From the NCBI RefSeq assembly GCF_019345465.1, contig NZ_JAHKRC010000011.1, positions 62,001-126,000 on the forward strand: a stretch of DNA of 64,000 nucleotides, written 5' to 3'. The notes beneath the pieces were generated by a model. It saw only the letters and a list, made by a program, of their open reading frames with translations, ran no database searches and was not told where the DNA came from. The position numbers and the translations under genes were made by a program. This document shows, in pieces, positions 7,854 through 18,019 of this stretch. The number at the start of each line of letters is the position of its first letter. The first letter of the stretch is position 1. The DNA comes from Pseudomonas sp. NKUCC02_KPG. GTDB lineage: Bacteria > Pseudomonadota > Gammaproteobacteria > Pseudomonadales > Pseudomonadaceae.

Positions 7854-8765
7854 ATGACTATTCAAGTAAAACCTGTGGCAGGTCGGATTGGTGCACAACT
7901 TGAAGGCATAAAACTGGGCGGGGATATCAGTGCCGAATCATTCGAGTTTATTAATCAGGCACTGTTGAAATACAAAGTTCTGTTCTTTCGTGATCAGCAT
8001 CTGGATGACGCCGAACATGAAGCCTTCTCTCGACGCTTCGGTGATCAGGTGCCCCATCCGACCGTGCGCTCTGCCGAGAAAAGCGCCGCCATCCTGCATC
8101 TGGATGCCAAGGAAACCCGCGCCAACTCCTGGCACACCGATGTGACCTTTGTTGCCAACTACCCAAAGATTTCCATCTTGCGCGGTGTGGTCATTCCGCC
8201 TTATGGCGGCGATACCGTGTGGGCTAATACCGCATCGGCCTATGCCGACTTGCCAGAGCCTTTAAAACAACTGGCCGACAGTTTGCGTGCCTTGCATACC
8301 AATGTGTATGACTATGCCGCGCCGCGCGATACCGATGAGTCGGGTCTTAAGCGTTATCGCGAACAGTTCACCGCCCAAGTGTATGAAACCGAACATCCCC
8401 TGGTTCGCGTTCACCCTGAGTCCGGCGAAAGAAGTTTGTTGTTGGGCCACTTTGTAAAAGAACTGCAGGGTGTTAGCAGCAATGACTCCAAACAACTGAT
8501 CCGCCTGTTCCACGACCGCATTACCCATGTCGACAACACCGTGCGCTGGCGCTGGCAGGAAGGCGATGTGGTGATCTGGGACAACCGCGCCACGCAGCAT
8601 ATTGCGATCAACGACTACGGCGATGCCCAGCGCATCGTGCGCCGCACCACCATCGACGGCGACGTGCCGGTGGGTGTGGACGGTCGCCTGAGCCAGGCGC
8701 TCAAGCCGACGCCTGAGACGCGCTCGCCCAAAACCGAAGCCGACAAAAAACACCTCGCCGCCTGA
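7854..8765 (+). CDS. TauD/AtsK-type 2-oxoglutarate Fe(II) dioxygenase
   Basis: 303 residues, the usual TauD/TfdA length. The Fe ligands are H94 and D96 (SWHTDVTF) and H249 (NRATQHIAIN), with 2-oxoglutarate-binding arginines at about 260-264 (QRIVRR). Such enzymes oxidise the carbon next to a sulfonate or sulfate ester and release sulfite or sulfate. It is followed after 36 bp by sulfur-type ABC import genes, so an alkyl sulfate or sulfonate substrate is likely. AtsK is the closest known role but cannot be fixed from sequence alone. AGGAG lies 7-8 bp before the start. Confidence 0.88.
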   Translation: MTIQVKPVAGRIGAQLEGIKLGGDISAESFEFINQALLKYKVLFFRDQHLDDAEHEAFSRRFGDQVPHPTVRSAEKSAAILHLDAKETRANSWHTDVTFVANYPKISILRGVVIPPYGGDTVWANTASAYADLPEPLKQLADSLRALHTNVYDYAAPRDTDESGLKRYREQFTAQVYETEHPLVRVHPESGERSLLLGHFVKELQGVSSNDSKQLIRLFHDRITHVDNTVRWRWQEGDVVIWDNRATQHIAINDYGDAQRIVRRTTIDGDVPVGVDGRLSQALKPTPETRSPKTEADKKHLAA

Positions 8766-8801
8766 CCGGCCGAACCCCATCGCTCCCAGGAAAACCAGCC
8801 C

Positions 8802-9896
8802 ATGGCCTCATTCAACGCTAAATCCCTGTTTCGCAAAGGTCGCATCGCCGCCGCGCTGGCAGCAGTCATGGCTGTGCCGCTGGCCCAGGCCGATGTTTTA
8901 CGGATCGGTGTAGCCACCGCCGGTGGGGGTGATCCGGTGACGTTCAGTGGCTCGACCCTCGGGATCGTGCGCAACCAGCAACTGCTGGAAAAGGCTTTCG
9001 CCGGAAGCGGAACCGACGTGCAGTGGTTCTTCTTCAAAGGGGCTGGCCCCGCAGTCAACGAAGCCTTGTCCAACCAGCAACTGGACTTCGCCTATCAGGG
9101 CGATCTGCCTGCCGTGGTCGGACGCGCCAACGGCCTGGACACCAAGCTGCTGGCGGCCCTGGGTGTGAGGGCCAATCTGTATCTGGCCGTGCCCAAGGGC
9201 TCGGACATCAAAAGTATCGATGACCTCAAAGGCAAGAAAGTCGCGGTGTTTCGCGGTACCAACGGCCATCTGGTGTCGATCAACCTGTTGGCCGAGCACG
9301 GCCTGACCGAGCGCGATATCAAGGTCATCAACCTCGATACCGGCAGCACTCAGGCAGCGCTGGTTTCCAACGGCGTGGATGCCGCCTTTGGCGGTCGTGA
9401 ACTGTTCAAGCTGCGCGACAAGGGCCTGATCGACATCATTTACGACAACCCCACCCAGGATGTGCGTTACACCCGCCAGACCGCATTGGTGGTTCGCGGG
9501 GCCTATGAAAAAGAGCATCCGGCCAATGTACAGAAGGTTGTCGACACCCTGGTGGACGCTGCGAAATGGACGTCCGAAGAAGACCACCGTGAGGCCGTTT
9601 TCGCCGAGTGGGCCAAGAGCAACGAACCGGTTGAGTCGCTGCGCGCCGACTCTGCCGGGGTCAGCATCCGCGACAAGGCTTCCCCGCTGATCGATCCCTT
9701 TTTGTTGAGCCGCTACAAGGCGGTGGCGGAGCAGGCCAAGGACGAAAAGTTGATCCGTCGTCCGGTCAGTATCGATGGCTGGTTTGAGCCTTCATACCTG
9801 CAGGCGGCCCTCAAAGCCAAAGGCCTTGAAACCTTCTGGACGGCCTATGGCCCGGATGGCAAGCAGCCTGAAGGCAATGCGGTAGCGGGCAAGTAA
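8802..9896 (+). CDS. ABC transporter periplasmic binding protein, sulfonate/sulfate-ester type
   Basis: 364 residues with a Sec signal peptide (RIAAALAAVMAVPLAQA, cleavage before DVLRIG). It has the SsuA/AtsR fold (LRIGVATAGGGDP, LDFAYQGDLPAVVGRANG, LKGKKVAVFRGTNGH). It should capture organosulfur compounds and deliver them to the two permeases encoded downstream. It stands between the dioxygenase and a REPIN; the permease genes begin about 150 bp further on. Confidence 0.88.
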   Translation: MASFNAKSLFRKGRIAAALAAVMAVPLAQADVLRIGVATAGGGDPVTFSGSTLGIVRNQQLLEKAFAGSGTDVQWFFFKGAGPAVNEALSNQQLDFAYQGDLPAVVGRANGLDTKLLAALGVRANLYLAVPKGSDIKSIDDLKGKKVAVFRGTNGHLVSINLLAEHGLTERDIKVINLDTGSTQAALVSNGVDAAFGGRELFKLRDKGLIDIIYDNPTQDVRYTRQTALVVRGAYEKEHPANVQKVVDTLVDAAKWTSEEDHREAVFAEWAKSNEPVESLRADSAGVSIRDKASPLIDPFLLSRYKAVAEQAKDEKLIRRPVSIDGWFEPSYLQAALKAKGLETFWTAYGPDGKQPEGNAVAGK

Positions 9897-9908
9897 CTGC
9901 ATACCCCT

Positions 9909-9993
9909 GTGGGAGCGGGCTTGCTCGCGATTGAATCGACGCGGTTATCCAGACAGACCGTGTCGTCTGCATCGCGAGCAAGCCCGCTCCCAC
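9909..9993. repeat. REPIN (GTGGGAGCGGGC family)
   Basis: Two inverted REP copies with long complementary arms, starting GTGGGAGCGGGCTTGCTCGC (from 9909) and ending in its complement (to 9993). They sit between the binding-protein and permease genes of one operon and could change mRNA stability or stoichiometry there. Confidence 0.9.
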
Positions 9994-10044
9994 AAGGTCG
10001 CCAACAGGAACTCCGTTTTTTGTAGTAGCTAAGGAGCCACGCAC

Positions 10045-10947
10045 ATGGCCAGGGCACAGACCGTCACACCCCAGCAGTACGCACCGGCGCTACCCAAGGC
10101 CAACGTCAAGCGCTTGCCACCCGCACCGCCCCGGCCCGTACGCAAGGTCGAGGTGCCCCGCACATCGGCCTGGGCTTCAAGACTGGGTGACAAGGCGTTG
10201 CCGTGGCTGCTGCCGCTGACGTTGCTGGGCCTGTGGTACGTGGGGGTTGAACTGGGTCTGCTCTCAGAGCAGGTGCTGCCGCCGCCCGCCTATGTCTATG
10301 AAACCCTGTCGGACCTCTTCACGTCAGGCGACCTGTGGATAAATGCGGCCGCCAGCCTGCAACGGGTGGTGGTCGGCTTTGCCCTGGGCGCCGCTGTCGG
10401 TGTGGCGCTGGGGTTGGCCATGGGGCTGTCGAAAACCGTCGAGGATTATCTGCTTCCCACCTTCAATGCTCTGGTGCAGATACCGGTACTGGGCTGGCTG
10501 CCGTTTGCCTTGCTGCTGTTCGGCATCGGCGAGCCGCTCAAGTATGTGCTGATCGCCAAGGCCGCGATGGTGCCGATCACGCTGTGCACCTTGCAGGCTT
10601 TTCACCAGGCCCCCAAAGGGTTGCTGGAAGCGGGTCGGGCTTACGGCTTCAGCCGTTGGCAGAGCGTGGTGTTCATCGTGTTGCCTGCGGCCATTCCGAC
10701 CCTGTTCACCGGTCTGCGCCTTGGCTTCACCAAAGCCTGGCTGTCACTGGTGGTGGTTGAGCTGGTGGCGTCGAGCGAAGGGCTGGGTTACCTGATTGTG
10801 TATGGTCGCCAACTGTTCCAGCTGGATCTGGTGATGGCGGCGGTGGTGGTGGTCGGTGCGATCGGACTGTTGATCGATCGCGGTTTTGATCACGCCGAGC
10901 GGCGCCTCAATCGTGGCCGCGCACCTGTAGCGGGGCGCCTGTCATGA
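10045..10947 (+). CDS. ABC transporter permease, sulfonate/nitrate/taurine type
   Basis: 300 residues: a proline- and lysine-rich cytoplasmic N-terminus of about 45 residues, then six hydrophobic segments. It has the BPD permease signature around LLEAGRAYGFSRWQSVVFIVLPAAIP, which contacts the ATPase (EAA loop). It overlaps the next permease gene by ATGA, suggesting a heterodimeric channel. Confidence 0.88.
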   Translation: MARAQTVTPQQYAPALPKANVKRLPPAPPRPVRKVEVPRTSAWASRLGDKALPWLLPLTLLGLWYVGVELGLLSEQVLPPPAYVYETLSDLFTSGDLWINAAASLQRVVVGFALGAAVGVALGLAMGLSKTVEDYLLPTFNALVQIPVLGWLPFALLLFGIGEPLKYVLIAKAAMVPITLCTLQAFHQAPKGLLEAGRAYGFSRWQSVVFIVLPAAIPTLFTGLRLGFTKAWLSLVVVELVASSEGLGYLIVYGRQLFQLDLVMAAVVVVGAIGLLIDRGFDHAERRLNRGRAPVAGRLS

Positions 10948-11738
10948 GTAGCGCCCTGGCAATCAATCATGGCAGCAGCATCAGCCGTCGCTATCGCGGC
11001 TGGGTATTGCCGATCAGCGCCGTCGCCCTGTGGTGGCTGGCTTCACACATGGGCTGGAGCCAGTCCGGTCTGCTGGTCTCGCCGGAAAAGGTCGCGGCCA
11101 CGGCCTGGGACCAGATAGCTTCAGGCAAGTTCTGGCGGGCGATCAGCGCCAGCCTGGCGCGCAACCTAAGCGGCTTTTTTATCGGCACCACCCTGGGTCT
11201 GGTGCTGGGCTGCCTGCTGGGCCTGTCGCACTACTTCGAGCGGTTGGTGGGCCCCAGCTTCAACACGTTCAAGCAGATTTCGCTGTTCGCCTGGATCCCG
11301 CTGATCTCGGTGTGGTTTGGCCTGGGTGATGTGGCCAAGGTGGTGTTCCTGTCACTGGCGGCGCTGGTGCCGGTGGTGGTGAACACCTGCGACGGCCTGC
11401 GCAATGTGCCGCCCAACCTGCTGGAAGTGGCGCGGGTCTACCGCTTCAGCCGCTGGCAAACCATCGTCGGGGTCATGTTACCCGCCGCCTTGCCGTCGAT
11501 CTTCACCGGGCTGTATCTGGCGCTGGTGTATTCGTGGCTGGCGACCATCGGTGCCGAATACCTGCTGGTGTCGGGGGAGGGCATCGGCAACACGCTGATC
11601 GATGGCAGCGAGCATTTCATGATGGACCTGGTGCTGTTCGGCATGGTGGTCATCGGCCTGGTGGGCTGGAGCCTCAATGCACTGGCCCGGATTTTTGAGC
11701 GACGGATGCAGCGCCTGTACGGCATTGACCCGCGTTGA
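10944..11738 (+). CDS. ABC transporter permease, second subunit
   Basis: 264 residues, SsuC-like, with the EAA loop LLEVARVYRFSRWQTIVGVMLPAALP. It starts inside the stop of the preceding permease (ATGA). Two separate permeases here contrast with the single fused AtsB described in P. putida sulfate-ester uptake. Confidence 0.88.
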   Translation: MSSALAINHGSSISRRYRGWVLPISAVALWWLASHMGWSQSGLLVSPEKVAATAWDQIASGKFWRAISASLARNLSGFFIGTTLGLVLGCLLGLSHYFERLVGPSFNTFKQISLFAWIPLISVWFGLGDVAKVVFLSLAALVPVVVNTCDGLRNVPPNLLEVARVYRFSRWQTIVGVMLPAALPSIFTGLYLALVYSWLATIGAEYLLVSGEGIGNTLIDGSEHFMMDLVLFGMVVIGLVGWSLNALARIFERRMQRLYGIDPR

Positions 11739-11763
11739 TCGGCACTTTCAGAAGGATTGCAGC

Positions 11764-12528
<765 letters not shown>

Positions 12529-12561
12529 ACCCCTCCGTCACCTGAATTCAGAGAACAGAAC

Positions 12562-13893
12562 ATGTCCGAACGTCAGCTCAGCCTCAACCTGTTTATCTAC
12601 CCCAACGGCCATCACGAAGCGGCCTGGCGTCACCCACAGTCGGTGCCGGAATCGTCGATGGACATTGGTTACTACCAGCAGCTGGCGCTGCGTGCCGAGC
12701 GGGAAAAACTCGATGCGATCTTTTTCGCCGACTCGCCGTCACTGGCCGAAAGCGGCCGTGAAGGCCTGCGCATCCGTTTTGAACCGGTCACCTGGCTTGC
12801 CGCCATTGCCGCAGTGACCCAGCGTATCGGCCTGATTGCCACGGCCAGTACCACCTACAGCGAACCCTACAACCTGGCTCGCTCGTTCAGCGCGCTGGAC
12901 CACCTGAGCAAGGGCCGTGCGGGCTGGAATATCGTCACCACCTCAATGGCCGCCGCCGCGGCCAATTTCGGCCTGGATGAACACCCCTCGGCCCATGACC
13001 GCTACGCCCAGGCCGAAGAATTCGTCAACGTGGTCGGTAATCTGTGGGACAGCTGGGAAGACGACGCGCTGGTTTTGGACAAGACGGCCGGGGTGTTTGC
13101 CGACAGCACCAAGGTGCACTCGATCAACCACGTGGGCGCCTACTACAAGGTCAAGGGTCCGTTGAATTCGCCGCGCTCGCCACAGGGGCGGCCGGTGCAG
13201 GTGCAGGCCGGTTCTTCCGAAGATGGCCGTGACTTTGCCGCCAGGCATGCCGAAGCGATTTTCACCGCTCACCAGACCCTGAACAGCGCGACCGAATTCG
13301 CCAACGATATCCGTGCCCGGGCCAAGGCGGTGGGCCGCGACCCTGGCCAGTTGAAAATCCTTCCGGGCATCAGCCCGTACATCGCCAGCACCGAGGCCGA
13401 AGCACAGCGCAAGTTCGATGAACTCAACGATCTGGTACTGCCCCATGTGTCCCTGGGGCAACTGCGACGCATGCTGGGGGTGGATTTGAGCGGGCAGGAC
13501 CTGGACGCGCCGTTCCCCCGTCACCTGATCAACTTCGAGGGTGTTGAAAGCCAGTCCAGCCGCTTCAAGTTGATTATCGACATTGTGGATCGCGAGCACG
13601 TCACCTTGCGCCAGTTGATCAACCGCCTGGCCGGTGCGCGGGGTCATTGGGTGCCGGTGGGGACGCCGGTGCAGATTGCCGACTTGATCGAGCAGTGGTT
13701 CCGCAGTGGCGCGGCCGATGGTTTTAACGTGATGCCGCCCGCGTTCCCCGATGGTTTTGAGGTGTTTCTGGATGAAGTGCTGCCGATTTTGCGCAAGCGC
13801 GGTTTGTTCCGCAGTGAGTACGCGGGCAGCACGTTGCGCGAGCACTACGGCCTGACGCGTCCGGATTCGCGTTACGCCCTGAAAACAGCCTGA
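12562..13893 (+). CDS. FMN-dependent monooxygenase, NtaA/SnaA/DszA family
   Basis: 443 residues, bacterial-luciferase-like (LLM) fold with the family stretches FFADSPSLAE, RAGWNIVTTS and RYAQAEEFVNVVGNLWDSWE. It uses reduced FMN from a partner reductase to oxygenate a substrate, often cleaving C-S or C-N bonds. Its place at the end of a sulfur import operon suggests desulfonation or sulfone cleavage. No flavin reductase is encoded nearby. Confidence 0.88.
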   Translation: MSERQLSLNLFIYPNGHHEAAWRHPQSVPESSMDIGYYQQLALRAEREKLDAIFFADSPSLAESGREGLRIRFEPVTWLAAIAAVTQRIGLIATASTTYSEPYNLARSFSALDHLSKGRAGWNIVTTSMAAAAANFGLDEHPSAHDRYAQAEEFVNVVGNLWDSWEDDALVLDKTAGVFADSTKVHSINHVGAYYKVKGPLNSPRSPQGRPVQVQAGSSEDGRDFAARHAEAIFTAHQTLNSATEFANDIRARAKAVGRDPGQLKILPGISPYIASTEAEAQRKFDELNDLVLPHVSLGQLRRMLGVDLSGQDLDAPFPRHLINFEGVESQSSRFKLIIDIVDREHVTLRQLINRLAGARGHWVPVGTPVQIADLIEQWFRSGAADGFNVMPPAFPDGFEVFLDEVLPILRKRGLFRSEYAGSTLREHYGLTRPDSRYALKTA

Positions 13894-13902
13894 TTGTCTT
13901 GG

Positions 13903-13987
13903 GTGGGAGCGGGCTTGCTCGCGATGCAGGCGCTGCGGTCTGCCTGTCGAATCACGGTGATGCCGTCGCGAGCAAGCCCGCTCCCAC
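13903..13987. repeat. REPIN (GTGGGAGCGGGC family)
   Basis: Inverted pair of REP copies, GTGGGAGCGGGCTTGCTCGC from 13903 and its complement ending at 13987. It separates the monooxygenase from the second ABC transporter. Confidence 0.9.
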
Positions 13988-14018
13988 AACAGCAGCACTC
14001 AATCCATAAGGAGCGGGC

Positions 14019-15053
14019 ATGAACCCGATCAACAACAGAAGAGCTTTCCTCAGAAGTTGCGCCGTACTGGGCGCAGTCGGTGCTGCCGGCATCCTGCTGC
14101 CCGGCTGCGAAAAAAAGGACGCGGGCGCCGGTAAAAGCGCCGCCGTGATCAAGGGCCGCGCCGATCAGGTCGTGGACTTCAAGTACCCGGACAACCCGTC
14201 ATTCGATCTGGTCTACGTCGCCGATTCCCTCGGCTATTTCGAGGGCACCCGCGCACGGCCCAAGTACATCGGGCGCATCGCCGCACCGCAGATCATTCCG
14301 TTGACCGGCACCGGCGAAATCGACTTCGGTGCGCGCATGGTGCCCCTGGTGATTTCAGCCATCGCCAGTGGCCTGGATCTCAAGGTGGTCGCCGCCGGTG
14401 GCAGGACGCTGCAGGAAGCCCCGCACATGAAGTACTTCGTGCGCGACAATTCGGGCATCTTCAAACCCAAGGACCTTGAAGGCAAAACCATCGGCTTCAA
14501 CAGCTTTGGCGCCTGCGCCGAGTTCGTGACCAAAAAATACCTGCGCGAGCAGGGCGTCAACGTCGACAAGATCAACTGGGTGGTGGTGCCGGACAACCAG
14601 GGCGAACAAACCCTGGCCACCGGCAATATCGACGTTGCCATCATCCATCCGCCATCGTCCGGGGGGGCCGAGAACAACCCGGCGCTGCGCAAGCTGTGGA
14701 GCGACTACGACCTGGACGGCGGCCTGGGCGGCATGGCGCCGTACAGCGTGTTCGGCAAGTTCAGCCGCGAGAATCCGGAGGCCACCCGCGACGTGGTCAA
14801 TGCCATTGCCCGTGCTGCCAACTGGGTCAATGCCAACCCCGACGACGCCCGCAAGATCACTTCCGAGCGCATCGGCATGAAGCTTGAACTGGTAGAGCGC
14901 TTTGCCTATATCGACGATCTGGTGGTGACCGAACCGCCGATTCAGTACTACATCGACATCCTCGAAAACGAAGGCAAGATCAAGAAAGGCTCGATAGGGG
15001 TCAAGGATGTCTACACCAACGAATTCAACCCATTTGCCCGGGGACACGCCTGA
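14019..15053 (+). CDS. ABC transporter binding lipoprotein, SsuA/NrtA-like
   Basis: 344 residues with a signal peptide containing an RR pair (NNRRAFLRS, possible Tat) and a lipobox LLPGC with the acylated cysteine at residue 30. The body resembles aliphatic-sulfonate/nitrate-type binding proteins (FDLVYVADSLGYFEG, LEGKTIGFNSFGACAEF). First gene of a second importer; the ATPase start overlaps its stop (TGATG). Confidence 0.88.
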   Translation: MNPINNRRAFLRSCAVLGAVGAAGILLPGCEKKDAGAGKSAAVIKGRADQVVDFKYPDNPSFDLVYVADSLGYFEGTRARPKYIGRIAAPQIIPLTGTGEIDFGARMVPLVISAIASGLDLKVVAAGGRTLQEAPHMKYFVRDNSGIFKPKDLEGKTIGFNSFGACAEFVTKKYLREQGVNVDKINWVVVPDNQGEQTLATGNIDVAIIHPPSSGGAENNPALRKLWSDYDLDGGLGGMAPYSVFGKFSRENPEATRDVVNAIARAANWVNANPDDARKITSERIGMKLELVERFAYIDDLVVTEPPIQYYIDILENEGKIKKGSIGVKDVYTNEFNPFARGHA

Positions 15054-15919
15054 TGGCGGCCCACAAGATCATCGCCCGTGACCTGAACATGGAGTTTCAG
15101 GCACGGGACGAAGCCGGGCGTGAGGAGCGGGTGCCCGTGCTGGAGGGGTTCGACTTGCAGGTGCGCGAGGGCGAGTTTCTGTCCATCCTCGGGCCGTCGG
15201 GCTGTGGCAAATCCACCTTTATGAACATCCTCGCCGGGCTTGCCCACAAGACCGGTGGCGACCTGCTGGTGGACGGTAAACCCCTGCAAGGCATCAACCG
15301 CAATCAGGGGGTGGTGTTCCAGGGGTATGCGCTGCTGCCCTGGCGCACGGTGCTCGACAACATCGCCGTGGGCCTGGAGATTCGCGGTGTGGGCAAGGCA
15401 CAGCGACTGGAAACCGCCCGCGAATACCTGGAGCTGGTGGGGCTCAACGGTTTTGCCTCGCGCTACCCCCACGAGTTGTCCGGCGGCATGCGCCAGCGCG
15501 TGGCAATTGCCCGCTCACTGGCCTACGACCCGGACGTGCTGCTGATGGACGAGCCCTTTGCGGCCCTGGACGCGCAAACCCGCGAGACCTTGCAGAGCGA
15601 ATTACTGCGCATCTGGGACACCCATAAAAAAACCATCGTGTTCATCACCCACAGCCTGGACGAGGCGATCTTCCTGTCGGATCGGGTGGCGGTGATGACT
15701 CAGCGTCCGGGGCGGATCAAAGAGATTTTCGATATCGACCTGGCCCGCCCCCGCCTTCCTGAACTGCGCAATACCCAAGCCTTTGTGCACTATCGCCAGC
15801 GCGCCTGGGAGGCCCTGCGCGATGAAGTGACCGACCTAACCCGTGAGCCAGCAGCAGCGGCGACGCATCAGAACTGGCAGAGCATTGCGACTCTGGGTGG
15901 TTATCGGATTGGAGTATGA
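15053..15919 (+). CDS. ABC transporter ATP-binding protein (second sulfur-type importer)
   Basis: 288 residues with Walker A GPSGCGKST, Q-loop FQGYALLPW, signature LSGGMRQRVAIARS and Walker B LLMDEPFAALDAQT. The start overlaps the binding-lipoprotein stop and the end overlaps the permease start, so all three are co-translated. Confidence 0.9.
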   Translation: MAAHKIIARDLNMEFQARDEAGREERVPVLEGFDLQVREGEFLSILGPSGCGKSTFMNILAGLAHKTGGDLLVDGKPLQGINRNQGVVFQGYALLPWRTVLDNIAVGLEIRGVGKAQRLETAREYLELVGLNGFASRYPHELSGGMRQRVAIARSLAYDPDVLLMDEPFAALDAQTRETLQSELLRIWDTHKKTIVFITHSLDEAIFLSDRVAVMTQRPGRIKEIFDIDLARPRLPELRNTQAFVHYRQRAWEALRDEVTDLTREPAAAATHQNWQSIATLGGYRIGV

Positions 15920-16701
15920 CCATGGGCTTTAAATTGACTTCACGCCGGGTGTTCGACAGCACCGTGGGCATTGTGGCGTTCCTGGCCCTTTGGGAGGCGT
16001 TGCCGCAATTGGGGATCGTCAATCCCGGCTACCTGAGCCCGCCGTCGGCGGTGTTGGGTGCGGTGCTGGACCTGGCCAGCAGCGGTGACTTGCTCAAGCA
16101 CGTGCAGGCCAGCCTGTTTCGCTCTTTTGCCGGGTTGCTGCTGGCCATCGCCTCGGGTGTCAGCCTGGGGTTGATGATGGGCTGGTTTGCACGGGTCGAA
16201 AGTGTGCTCGATCCGTTGTTGCAGTTCTTCCGCCAGACCTCGGCGCTGGCGTTGTTCCCGGTGTTTATCCTGTTTTTGGGCATTGGTGAATTGTCCAAGA
16301 TCGCGATCATTTTCTGGGCGTCGTTCTGGCCGATTCTGTTGAGTACCATCAGCGGCGTGAAGCAGGTCGATGGGTTGCTGATCAACTCGGCACTGTCGAT
16401 GGGCGCGAACCGCTGGTTTCTGTTTACCAAAATCGTGCTGCCGGCGGCGTCGCCTTCGATCTTTACCGGGATTCGTCTGGCGGGTGCGTATTGCATCACG
16501 GCACTGGTGGCTGCCGAGATGATCGGGGCTCATTCCGGGTTGGGTTTTCTGACGCTCAATTCCCAGGAAGTGTTCCAGATTCCCAGCATGTACGCAGGCA
16601 TTCTGCTGTTGGCGGTGGTGGGGTTGTTGCTGAACTTTTTGCTGGCCTTGCTGGAGCGGCGTTTTACCTATTGGCGCCGGGGCTTGCGCCACGGTGGTTA
16701 G
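15916..16701 (+). CDS. ABC transporter permease (second sulfur-type importer)
   Basis: 261 residues, six hydrophobic segments, EAA-like loop around LLINSALSMGANRWFLFTKIVLPAASP. The ATG overlaps the ATPase stop (ATGA); a second in-frame ATG lies 6 bp later. Confidence 0.88.
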   Translation: MTMGFKLTSRRVFDSTVGIVAFLALWEALPQLGIVNPGYLSPPSAVLGAVLDLASSGDLLKHVQASLFRSFAGLLLAIASGVSLGLMMGWFARVESVLDPLLQFFRQTSALALFPVFILFLGIGELSKIAIIFWASFWPILLSTISGVKQVDGLLINSALSMGANRWFLFTKIVLPAASPSIFTGIRLAGAYCITALVAAEMIGAHSGLGFLTLNSQEVFQIPSMYAGILLLAVVGLLLNFLLALLERRFTYWRRGLRHGG

Positions 16702-17509
16702 GTGGTTGGCGGCAGTGGTGACTGGCGCAGTGGCGCTGGTCGCCTGGCAATGGCCTGTGGCACCGGGCGATATGCCCCGGGGGCCGTTGTTGCAGGCGGC
16801 CGAACAGCGCCAGGTGCTGCGCGTGGGCGTACGCAGTTATCCGCGCCCGACCCTGGGACAGGAAGCCCTGGTTGCCGAGCCGGATGAGCTGGACAGTCAA
16901 CTGGCCGAAGCCCTGGGGTCTTACCTTGGCTTGAAGGTGCAACTGCAGGCGCTGCCCGATACGGCCGGGTTTAACGATGGCAGTGTCGATCTGGTGATAG
17001 CCGGGAGCTTGAAACTGCCTGTGGTGGCTGATCGGGTGGCGAGTCTGCGCAAGTTGCCGGTGCAGTACCGGGAGGGTGCGTTGATTGGCTTGCGCAATGC
17101 GCCCCGGCGCCCGATACAGGGGCAAAGCGTGTGCATTGCCGTTGGCAGTCCCTGGGCGCAAACCTTGACGCAACAGGGGGCCGAGTTGCGAACTTATGTA
17201 TCGTCGATTCGTGCCGCGGTGGCGTTCATGGCGGGCGAGTGCAACCTGTTGGCTGAAGAGCGCAACAGCTTGCAGGCGCTTGCACAGGCGCCGGACTGGC
17301 GTTTCTACACGTTGTTGCCGCAGACATTGAAGGCGAGCAGTGATGTGCGGGTATACCTGAGCCGCACCGACAAACAGAGCCGTGCGCTGATCAATGCGGC
17401 GATGCATGACTGGCAGGCCCGTGGCGGCCAGACCCGTGCCTGGGATTTGCGCAGCAATGCGTTGCTGGTGGACAGCTTGAAGATTGGGGATGGGCTGGTG
17501 TGTCATTGA
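16694..17509 (+). CDS. Periplasmic solute-binding-like protein
   Basis: 271 residues beginning at a GTG inside the permease gene (8-bp overlap), with an N-terminal hydrophobic segment (WLAAVVTGAVALVAWQW) acting as signal or anchor. The rest resembles family 3 (GltI-type) binding proteins: VLRVGVRSYPRPT, LDSQLAEALGSYLGLKVQL, GSVDLVIAG. A binding protein at the end of an operon that already has one is unusual. It could be an accessory receptor or a sensor for the transporter. Confidence 0.78.
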   Translation: MVRWLAAVVTGAVALVAWQWPVAPGDMPRGPLLQAAEQRQVLRVGVRSYPRPTLGQEALVAEPDELDSQLAEALGSYLGLKVQLQALPDTAGFNDGSVDLVIAGSLKLPVVADRVASLRKLPVQYREGALIGLRNAPRRPIQGQSVCIAVGSPWAQTLTQQGAELRTYVSSIRAAVAFMAGECNLLAEERNSLQALAQAPDWRFYTLLPQTLKASSDVRVYLSRTDKQSRALINAAMHDWQARGGQTRAWDLRSNALLVDSLKIGDGLVCH

Positions 17510-17525
17510 GCCCAATGGCCTGCCC

Positions 17526-17998
17526 CTGTAGTCGCTGCCGAAGGAACGAGGCTGCGAAGCAGTCGTAAAGTCGGCTTCCACGGTTAATCAGGCATACCGT
17601 GTGTACCGGATTTGCGACCGCTTCGCGCTCGATCGCAGCCTCGTTCTACTCGTCAGCGACTACACGCGGGTGGGTGGCGAATCTGTAGTCGCTGACGAGC
17701 CGTGCGAGGCTGCGTTCGGCTGCGCAGCAGTCGTAAAGTCAGCTTGCACGGTTAATCAGGCAAACCGCGTGTACCGGATTTGCGATCGCTACGCGCTCGA
17801 TCGCAGCCTCGTTCTACTCGTCAGCGACTACACGCGGGTGGGTGGCGAATCTGTAGTCGCTGACGAGCCGTGCGAGGCTGCGTCCGGCTGCGCAGCAGTC
17901 GTAAAGTCAGCTTGCACGGTTTATCAGGCACGCCGCGTGTACCGGTCTTGCGACCGCTATGCGCTCGATCGCAGCCTCGTTCCTTCGGCAGCGACTAC
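17526..17998. repeat. Tandem array of three REPIN palindromes
   Basis: Three units (17526-17664, 17683-17832, 17851-17998), each an inverted pair of the element starting TGTAGTCGCTG and ending CAGCGACTACA. An 18-bp spacer (CGCGGGTGGGTGGCGAAT) is repeated between them, and units 2 and 3 start 168 bp apart. The outermost arms carry GCCGAAGGAACG while the inner arms carry GACGAG-type sequence, so the array looks like internal duplication of one REPIN. No gene lies in 17510-18019. Confidence 0.9.
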
Positions 17999-18019
17999 GG
18001 GTTTTTCGTGATTTTTATC

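Noticed and set aside
17601..18011. Open frame of 136 codons with an internally repeated peptide
   Set aside because: It is the translation of the tandem REPIN array; the repeats are palindromic DNA and no ribosome binding site is present.
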